64,000 bases of DNA, from contig JABMLP010000008.1 in NCBI GenBank assembly GCA_013176395.1, positions 186,001-250,000 on the forward strand, read 5' to 3'. A program made the position numbers and the translations under genes. The notes under the pieces are model-generated. The model saw nothing but the letters and a program-made list of their open reading frames with translations. It had not been told where the DNA came from and ran no database searches. This DNA is from Venturia oleaginea (taxonomy: Eukaryota > Ascomycota > Dothideomycetes > Venturiales > Venturiaceae). Numbering within the stretch: position 1 is the first letter of the stretch; each line of letters begins with the position of its first letter. This document shows, piece after piece, positions 58,501-64,000 of the stretch.

Positions 58501-59667
58501 GCGGAGCCGATGAAATGCCGCTCTGACGTCAAGTTTGGTGTACCAACGCGCTGTTGCTAGATTTCGTAGGGTTTCTCGGATTAGTGGCAATGGGTAGCGG
58601 TCCGATCGAGTGATTCGATTCAGTGCCCGATAGTCTACACACATCCGAATGCCTCCACCTGGTTTCCTTACAAATAAGACTGGGGCTGCCGCTGGTGAGT
58701 TGCTGGCGCGTATCCAGCCCTTGTCCATATAGTCCGAAAGTGTTTTTCGTAGGACTAATAGCTCTTCCCTCGACATGCCGTATAATGGGCCCCAAGGAAC
58801 TTCTGCCTCGCGACCTTGTTCATCTCGTATCAATTCGATAACGTGATCGCGACCCTCTTGATGGGGCGCGATCTCTCCGTCTTCGTCGTCGAGAAAGGCA
58901 TCAGCATGCTCTGCTATTTCTTCCGGTATCTCTTGTCGGATTTCTTCCTCAGTCTTTCTCTGTTTTCTTTCTGCTAACTTGCTTAGGGCCTTGTTGATAT
59001 CCGACATCGAGATAGCCAGCACTTGTGTACCATCCGGTCCATCTCTTCTCAATCGTCGCTGGGCCCTTCCAACAATAGCTGCAAATACAGATCCTGACAC
59101 TAGACAAGCCGCCCGCACGTGAGCGAGCCGGTCTCGCGCTTTGGTGTTCTGTTCTAGCCACCCCTTTTCTCTTACCGTGATGCGCTGGGATCCTTGACCA
59201 ATAAGCAGCTTTCTCTTAGCTGCTATATATCGCACCCAGTTTCTCTCTGCCCATGCCTTGCCTAGGATAATAGGGAAGCTCAATCCTTTCACTATATACC
59301 CATAGACTCGCTCTGCTCGACCATCAATGTCGATCGTAGCGTAGGTCATGTGCGTAATACGGAGGTCTTCTCCGTTCTCGTGGCTCTCTTTAGCCAGTGC
59401 CAATTGTTTGGTGTCAATTGGGATGCGCGGTAGACGATGTGTTTGGACACTCTTCTCGCTGAAAGCAGCATAAGGGAGGCAGCCGTTATCAAAGAAGGAT
59501 TCGGTGAAAGAAGTTCCGTTGATCAAGGTATCTATCAAGAAGGGTGTACTTTCCATCCTATCCTTTGCTGCTTTGATTTCTCTTATGCCTGGTAGCTTTG
59601 TAATGTCTTCGCCATGTACATCTACTTCAGACCCTCGTGCGCGACGATGCACAAGGGTAGCTAGTTT
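55576..59667 (-). CDS. Gypsy 2 Pol polyprotein (protease, RT, RNase H, integrase, chromodomain)
   Basis: The frame gives about 1360 residues ending at 55576. In order: a protease-like start with STPFLIDTLINGTSFTESFF and DNGC, where retropepsins usually have D-T/S-G; RT with MCVDYRALNRITRSDRYPLP, YTKLDVRAAFHRLRI and catalytic YMDD in CCSAYMDDVLIW; RNase H (LECDCSGYALGGTLSQKD); integrase with an H-H-C-C zinc site ending in NCDVCGR, then SIDFMTDLP, SDRGSNWTGRFW and HPQTDGATERMNQ for the DDE triad; and a C-terminal chromodomain-like unit (EVERILRAEKKRVGRGWVRQ, LLIKWKGYADPDW). There is no ATG near the start. The frame overlaps the gag end in the -1 register, so expression as a Gag-Pol frameshift product is likely. 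Confidence 0.93.
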   Translation of the reverse strand, partial: KLATLVHRRARGSEVDVHGEDITKLPGIREIKAAKDRMESTPFLIDTLINGTSFTESFFDNGCLPYAAFSEKSVQTHRLPRIPIDTKQLALAKESHENGEDLRITHMTYATIDIDGRAERVYGYIVKGLSFPIILGKAWAERNWVRYIAAKRKLLIGQGSQRITVREKGWLEQNTKARDRLAHVRAACLVSGSVFAAIVGRAQRRLRRDGPDGTQVLAISMSDINKALSKLAERKQRKTEEEIRQEIPEEIAEHADAFLDDEDGEIAPHQEGRDHVIELIRDEQGREAEVPWGPLYGMSREELLVLRKTLSDYMDKGWIRASNSPAAAPVLFVRKPGGGIRMCVDYRALNRITRSDRYPLPLIRETLRNLATARWYTKLDVRAAFHRLRIKHGDEWKTAFRTRFGLFEWLVTPFGLAGAPASFQRYINGVLRESLDICCSAYMDDVLIWSDGDYLDHMVKVNQILAKLKTAGLRLDLSKCEFAVQEVKYLGFIITAGEGIKVDPEKVAAIKEWEAPVNVTGVRSFLGFANFYRDFIDNFSELSDPLIKLTRKAVAFVWNKEHENAFQVLKELFISAPILAHWNPDLDTVLECDCSGYALGGTLSQKDMKGKLRPVAYFSRKLTAAECNYEIHDKELLAVIKSIEHWRGELRSVAAPFKVLTDHKNLRYFMTAQRLSERQARWSLILSEYQFQLEFRAGKLAQRPDALSRRHQDMPHDKNDERLQGRVAQLIKDEWLPPLSERTTETIAIQALICPVNTPNTSNSTWDVIREPQQNTGLDGRHQLTAENGQHRSTTRYGQNRSVAKGCDLFEKPELQLLWDRAIAEDQSYEAIHTAIFTGERSFPPELKLSVQLPECEVDDHGAVTRRGILWVPDWEPLRTTLVQQTHDSHVTGHPGRDSTLAILSRSFFWPQQYKTVRQFVRNCDVCGRTGIWRDKKRGLLKPLPIPARFHSELSIDFMTDLPAEENGPKYLMVITDRLLKSVTLEAMTTMSAKECAKRFLQCHYRYHGFPMALTSDRGSNWTGRFWRKLCELTKIEQRLSTAFHPQTDGATERMNQEVLRYLRAFIAYSQLDWPTLLPTAMLALNNRDSSVTGMSPFYLTHGYHAEPIQKVQRISPSNSPTADAETFVQRIEEAQEYAQAAMAWSQQKMENDANRSRQAAETLKKGDKVWLNLRNINTPQLSKKLSWTQAKYTVENQISPMVYELADLPSGIHNRFHVDLLRRAATDTLPSQESDDTQPPPLVPQTEETEAEFEVERILRAEKKRVGRGWVRQLLIKWKGYADPDWQPRSLFIEVEDLDRFEAEYGKGDGVGEDIGAQTGTRRNRVAVASAFESATSWQKRCMAFVCLIIPPTTPSLVLHTR

Positions 59668-60755
59668 TCCGACTCTGATGAGGCTTCCTGTAGGGAGTCA
59701 TCGGTATGCTGTGTGATTACCGCAGTGACCTGAGTCTTTGGACGTGTTGCTGGTCGGAATTCGCATACGTTCGGATGGTGCTTGGGCTTCTTACAGCGCC
59801 CGCATTTGCCCGCTTGTATAAGTGCCAAGAACTCTGTTTGGGATCGCCATTTCGCTCTAGGTCGTCGGTCCTTCTTCGCATCCTTTCCGAGTGTATCGAC
59901 CCGAGCTATCAGTGCTGCGATCTGCGCTGAAAGGGCGTTGATGCCAGTCATTTCGACATCGCCTTCTGCGTCACGACTGACTGTTTGGGGTGATTGTGGC
60001 CTCCCTCGAGTCGTTGGCGTCTCCTTATCCGTACTTGGATAGCGGCGTTGGTGGGATAGAGCCTCTGTCTTCGTCGCGAAGTACTGTACATCTTTTACGT
60101 AAGTGTCGTAGTCGTCCCTGGACAATCGCACTGATTTCAAGGTCTGTTGGAGGGAGTAGTTGAGCGCGTTGTTCATGATAGTGATCTTTGAGGCTCTTTG
60201 CGGCGCTAGGGATCCAGCTTGCGATGTCAGTTGTTCGAACTGCTGGCGGAAGTCTTCGAACGGTTGTCTGCTGCCTTGGCTAATCTTGTTCAGCTCGTCG
60301 AGAGCTTTAGCTTCCGCTTCATGATCTAAGAACTTGTCGTCCATATGCTTGATAAAGGACTCGGGTTCGTAGTTGTCATGTTGCTCTCCATTGCTTAGCC
60401 ATTGGATGACGCGTTGTTGTTTCTCTGTCGGAAGCCCGTTGAAGATGTTCGCGCATATTCCTTGATTGCTTCCAAGCTTCCCATTTTCAACAGTGATTTT
60501 TGTCTTGATCTGCCATCTGAACAGCGTGTAGTTGTCTCTTTTCCCGTCCCATTTAGGCCATGCAATAGCTTTTGCACCGGTGTTCCCATCAACACTGACT
60601 GCGGTCAGAGCTGCCACCAATTGTTGTACGGTGTAAGGCGAATTTGCTCGAGCCATTGAGAGTTTGTCGATTCCTTGCGTAATGCTCGCGATTGGGTCGT
60701 CGTCGGTAGTAGGGGTGTAGGTTGTAGGAGTCGATAGGGTACTGTTGCTATGCAT
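59661..60755 (-). CDS. Gypsy 2 Gag
   Basis: The protein has 364 residues from an ATG at 60755 (MHSNSTLSTPTTYTP) to a TAG at 59663-59661. It has a disordered start, a capsid-like helical region (WPKWDGKRDNYTLFRWQIKT; EPESFIKHMDDKFLDHEAEA; FRQQFEQLTSQAG) and a C-terminal CCHC knuckle CGRCKKPKHHPNVC with C-X2-C-X4-H-X4-C spacing. The last codons read TCG GAA AAC TAG. Shifting back one base at GAA AAC enters the open pol frame. Confidence 0.92.
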   Translation of the reverse strand: MHSNSTLSTPTTYTPTTDDDPIASITQGIDKLSMARANSPYTVQQLVAALTAVSVDGNTGAKAIAWPKWDGKRDNYTLFRWQIKTKITVENGKLGSNQGICANIFNGLPTEKQQRVIQWLSNGEQHDNYEPESFIKHMDDKFLDHEAEAKALDELNKISQGSRQPFEDFRQQFEQLTSQAGSLAPQRASKITIMNNALNYSLQQTLKSVRLSRDDYDTYVKDVQYFATKTEALSHQRRYPSTDKETPTTRGRPQSPQTVSRDAEGDVEMTGINALSAQIAALIARVDTLGKDAKKDRRPRAKWRSQTEFLALIQAGKCGRCKKPKHHPNVCEFRPATRPKTQVTAVITQHTDDSLQEASSESEN

Positions 60756-60789
60756 CAAGTACACCTAGGTTTGTAAAGAACTGAATCTA

Positions 60790-60965
60790 TATTACGGGAC
60801 GGTAGCTGGAAAGACGCAGCATACTCGTAGCCAAAGATTGTTTAGATTCAGTTAAAGAGTGAAGGTATCTACAAACAGAGAACCTCAATGAGGTTCTTTC
60901 TCTATACTAGGCTCAATCAGGCTTAGGCTCTTAGCCTATACCAACCATGGGCCATGCCCATAACA
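60790..60965 (-). repeat. Right (5') LTR of Gypsy 2
   Basis: 176 bp, identical by eye to the left LTR. TSD GGCAC follows at 60966-60970. Confidence 0.93.
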
Positions 60966-61592
60966 GGCACTGCGGCCGTTTCGGCGAGACTGGGCATAAC
61001 TCCCGCACTTGTGAGGTAGAAATAGAGAGTAAAGATGATAGCGAAGCTTCTAAATAATATTATTCTATTCTATTTAATACTATAAATTTTTGTAGGGTTG
61101 CGTAGTATTTTTACGAAGGCGGTTTACGTTTGTGAGGTGACCTACTCGCTTGGGTGGCCCACTCGCTTGTGAAGTACGTTACCGGATACTAGTATATATA
61201 TTTCAGCCTAGCCCTTTAAATCTATATACTGTTACAGATCACCTCAAGGCTGAAGAGCTGGAAGGCAGGACTCGCAAAGAATAGTTGGATGATAAGAAGT
61301 TATTGCTAGGACTGATAATGGAGGGGAATCCTTCGAGCACACAGGATGAGACTGGTGCGACAGAGTCAGTCCTAAAGGAGAATGAGACGTGTAGGAGTCA
61401 CGTGATCTTCCCACAGTTCCCACAGCACTTGGCAGTGCCCACAGTGTGGAAGGTGTGAAACAAGAGAAAAACACCACAACAGCGAGAACTGAGATCTTTG
61501 AAACTGAATAATTATAACGCAAATACACATCGCCTCAAGAGGACTCAGGTTGTTCTAGGCTCGACGCGTCGCCCAGCACGTAGAAACGAGAG

Positions 61593-63352
61593 ATGACAAT
61601 ACCATGGCCTCAAGAGGTGGTCTGGCCGACCGGACTTCATGAGCACGCTACACAACTTACTAGGCACCTTCGAAACGCATTACTCTACCTCGAAAGCGGA
61701 CAGGCTCTACCTGTGCCCCCAGACCAAGTAAAGGCAATTATCACGACGATGCTGCCCTTGATTGCAAGGCCCAAAGGACCCCCGATATGACAACCGTCCA
61801 CGATCAACTGCGCATTATACACACTGAGATGACTCAAGACACAAAGGAAACGGCGAAGGAAATAGCTGGATAAAGGGAGAACTTAAAGCTCTGAGAACAG
61901 ACACATAGAAGAACATCACTATTGGTGAAGAAGTGAAAACGGCAGCGAAAGAGGCAATAGAGGTGGGCAAGACCGTTGCAGGAATAGCGAGTGATATCAA
62001 GAACAAAGGGACATAATTCCAAACAGGCATGCCAATGAGCTATGCTGCTGCCGCTATCCGAGGAGGGTTAGCTACAAGCACACATAGCATACAAACCCAA
62101 AGTGTCAAGACTCCCGCGACGTTCCGACGTGAGATTATCGTAAACATCAGGAACGCACAAACGATCCAGAGCCTGCGCGCAATGAATCCACGCAATTTAA
62201 AAGCCCACGTTGACCGAGCCATTTCCCAAAGTCAAAACGAACATATAGCCAATCTAAAGATCATGTCTGCTAACCAGCTCAAAAGCGGAGATCTGAGCAT
62301 CAGAACGGCGATAAATAGTGAAATGCAGCTTCTCAGACAATTCACCGAGGACTGGACCCCAAGTATTGGGAACGGGACGTCAGTACGAAATCCAGCGTAT
62401 GGCGTTCTTGTACATGGCATACCTACTAGTAAGATGAATACAGACAAATACATTGAATGGTTGACCCGGAAGACGCCAACAAAAGCGATGTCGTTGGTCA
62501 TCATCGAGTTTACCAAGCCTGAGGATGCAAACAAGATCATCGATGAAGGTCTGGTGTGGCAAGGGGAGATGTGTCAAAGCGAACGATATGCGAGACAATG
62601 CCGACTGAAGCAGTGCTTTCAGTGCTACAAATACGGCCACATAGGAACTCAATGCAAAGCAGCGAAAACATGTGGCTACTGTGCGCAAGAACATAGTTCT
62701 AGGGACTGCCCTTCGAAGACTGGACAGACCACACCTAGGAAATGCGCCAATTGCCAGGGAGCCCATGAAGCATGGAGTCAACAATGCCCAACTAGGAAGG
62801 ATGAACTCACCCGGACAAAGGCAGCGTACGCGAACAGACCACGGTATCACCCTACGATGTTCACCTGTGATGAAATACCTATACAAGATTCCGCCCGAGA
62901 ACCTTCTGGAAGAACGAGGTCAACTACAAACCTGACCTCACGCCAAGGGCCAAGGACCAGAGGGATGCAATTATTACCTGGAAATGGACAAAAGAGGCCT
63001 GCCCCAGGAGACAAGGAGAACGAAGGACCACACCAGAGTTGTGACGGCACGGCATGGCTCCTTTGCCGTCACGTTACTTCATGGCTCGGGCGTATCGGCT
63101 TAGCCACATTGTGGCTAAGGCGCGATATCTTCGCGCCCTCGTAGTAACTCGCTCTCTACCGTAAATTATATTATCACACTCAGTTCTTATAACCCTAGTT
63201 CATTCTATACATCCTATCGCTGCCGTGACAAGAGTCAAAGGCCACAAAGAGCAACGAAGATGTCGAGCAGGGCGCTCGAGGCGCTAGAGGGCAATACCCT
63301 AACATGCAGAAACACACAATGCATGGAAATTGATGAGGACTCGGATCTATGA
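61593..63352 (+). pseudogene. LINE ORF1 (nucleic-acid-binding Gag-like protein), decayed
   Basis: The first 66 codons from 61593 (MTIPWPQEVVWPTGLHEHAT...) end at a stop. Several stops and frame breaks follow to 62028. From 62029 the frame is open (MPMSYAAAAIRGG...). It has an RRM-like region (YGVLVHGIPTSKMNTDKY, then SLVIIEFTKPEDAN) and three CCHC-type knuckles: CFQCYKYGHIGTQC, CGYCAQEHSSRDC and CANCQGAHEAWSQQC. The natural C-terminus is interrupted by a solo LTR at 63040. Reading across it with one AGAGT kept, the frame continues to a TGA at 63350-63352 that overlaps the ORF2 ATG as ATGA. Confidence 0.8.
63040..63230 (+). repeat. Solo LTR of the Gypsy 1 family inside LINE ORF1
   Basis: 191 bp, inverted relative to the copy at 38832. 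It is flanked by the exact duplication AGAGT (63035-63039 and 63231-63235). Confidence 0.93.
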
Positions 63353-64000
63353 GAAAGAAGGACCAACTTAATATACTGCAGTACAACGTACGCAAATCAA
63401 GGAATACGGTTATGGCAACTCTGCTCCGTGATCCAAGAGTAGCAGAATACGATATTATTGCTATCCAAGAACCGTGGCGCAACCCCTTCATGTCGACAAC
63501 ACACCACCTAGCGAAGAATGTATTCCACTTATGCTACCCGACAACGAATGAGGAGGATGGCCCAGCAAGGGTGTGTTTCTTTGTCAACAAAAGGGTAGAC
63601 CACGGCAGCCTGCAATTCAAACAGCAGATAAGAGACGTCTGCACATTGAAAATCAGTATCAGAAATGGCGATCAAACAGAAGACGAGCTGGCAATACACA
63701 ACGTCTACAATTCGGCCCAAAACATGCCAAACCGCATCAGCTCACTGCCGACCCTAAGAGCTCGATTGGAGGAACACGCGCTGAAAGAACAGATGGTATT
63801 AGGCGACTTGAACTACACCATAGAATGTGGGGAGGAGCGCAGGTCGTACACGAAGACCGAGAAACGGAAGAACTTATCGAAATTATGGAGAGATTTGATA
63901 TGTCAAGCATGCTACAGCCTGGAACGGTAACGTACGAAGAAGGCAGCCGCAGGACGACGATTGATATGTGCTGGATGACATTAGGCTTGATTGAAAGGAC
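63349..64000 (+). pseudogene. LINE ORF2, endonuclease domain (partial, frameshifted)
   Basis: ORF2 starts MRKKDQLNILQYNVRKSRNT. It has the endonuclease landmarks LQYNV, DIIAIQEPWRNP (with the metal-binding Glu) and VLGDLN. At about 63810 the frame slips by one base: the protein-like continuation (RMWGGAQVVHEDRETEELIE, then TTIDMCWMT) is in the next register, so one base appears lost after GDLN. The reverse transcriptase lies beyond 64000. Confidence 0.8.

Larger units (their letters stand above)
55388..60965 (-). mobile_element. Ty3/Gypsy LTR retrotransposon 2 (chromodomain type), young
   Basis: Two 176-bp LTRs (55388-55563 and 60790-60965) read as identical. They begin TGTTATGGGC and end CCGTAATA on the coding (minus) strand. 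The 5-bp duplication GGCAC flanks the element (55383-55387 and 60966-60970). Gag and pol frames are both long and uninterrupted. It is inserted in the zinc-knuckle codons of pogo copy E. Identical LTRs and open frames mean a recent, possibly still competent insertion. Confidence 0.95.
54566..61057 (+). pseudogene. Internally deleted pogo transposase frame (copy E), split by Gypsy 2
   Basis: The frame starts MPQQHEKQKIYKEGDIFLAI at 54566 and runs open to 55387 at the Gypsy 2 insertion. It resumes in frame at 60971 (CGRFGETGHNSRTC) and ends with TAA at 61055-61057, so before the Gypsy insertion it was about 302 codons without a stop. It keeps the HTH region and DEDTYNFDESGFS with the first catalytic Asp, then jumps at about residue 180 straight to the basic coiled C-terminus, so the rest of the DDE core is gone while the frame is kept. 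The second knuckle Cys is Phe. It could once have made a DNA-binding protein without catalytic activity. Confidence 0.75.
54522..61179 (+). mobile_element. Pogo-type transposon (copy E) carrying Gypsy 2
   Basis: The inverted ends are ACGTACTTCACAAGCG, with TA duplications at 54520-54521 and 61180-61181. Subtracting Gypsy 2 and one GGCAC leaves about 1.08 kb. The right end shows the doubled subterminal motif (aagcgag...ggcccac). Confidence 0.9.
61182..64000 (+). mobile_element. Tad/I-like LINE retrotransposon, 5' part (runs off window)
   Basis: Two consecutive frames on plus, a Gag-like ORF1 with zinc knuckles and an ORF2 starting with an AP-endonuclease-like domain, identify a non-LTR element. 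The exact 5' end is unclear; it lies between the end of pogo copy E and 61593. The remainder of ORF2, including the reverse transcriptase, is beyond the window. Lesions are present in both frames. Confidence 0.8.

Noticed and set aside
1..64000. CRISPR arrays, operons or bacterial-type systems
   Set aside because: Introns, monocistronic spacing and gene families are eukaryotic; no regularly spaced repeats with unique spacers were found.

Overview
The window is nuclear DNA of a filamentous ascomycete (Pezizomycotina). Short spliceosomal introns of about 45 to 90 nt with GTANGT-like donors and CTAAC/CTGAC branch points interrupt the genes. The gene families (ATG9, SEC24, KAR9, COG6, VPS62-like) and the transposons (pogo/Fot1, chromodomain Gypsy, Tad-like LINE) are typical fungal ones. 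Dothideomycetes or a close class is plausible, but the sequence alone does not settle it.

Positions 1-37,450 are an ordinary gene region. In order they hold COG6 (partial, minus), ATG9 (plus), a long gene-poor stretch, a C2H2 zinc-finger transcription factor (plus), a decayed Cys-motif/ankyrin-repeat gene (plus), a doubtful last exon beside a GGAAA microsatellite, SEC24 (minus), KAR9 (minus), an orphan possible exon, an odd interrupted tRNA-Trp-like gene (minus), a conserved protein of unknown function (minus), a five-exon acylphosphatase gene (plus), a small single-pass membrane protein (minus), a TFIIIC triple-barrel subunit (minus), a VPS62-like protein (plus) and a conserved coiled-coil protein (plus). 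Several of these cell-biology genes serve membrane traffic: COG6 tethers at the Golgi, SEC24 selects COPII cargo, ATG9 supplies autophagosome membrane and the VPS62-like protein is linked to the vacuole. They are not an operon; each has its own promoter, often divergent.

Positions 37,700-64,000 are a transposon cluster with two host-gene islands: a GPI-type cupredoxin-like surface protein (51.0-51.9 kb) and a 2H phosphoesterase-like protein (53.0-54.0 kb). The cluster contains five pogo-type DNA transposons with TA target duplications. Four are deletion derivatives of about 1.05-1.13 kb, and one is a 1.83 kb copy with a dead transposase. It also contains two LTR retrotransposons of the Ty3/Gypsy type with chromodomain integrases, four solo LTRs from four LTR families, and the 5' part of a LINE.

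Most ends can be fixed by exact target-site duplications, so the insertion order can be read directly. An old Gypsy (38,832-47,584, TSD GTGTC) has its right LTR split by a solo LTR (TSD CCCGA). That LTR is split by a pogo element (TSD TA), which in turn carries two more solo LTRs (TSDs TAGGT and ACTGT). A second, young Gypsy with LTRs that read identically (55,388-60,965, TSD GGCAC) sits inside the zinc-knuckle codons of another pogo. A solo LTR of the first Gypsy family (TSD AGAGT) interrupts the LINE just before its ORF1/ORF2 junction.
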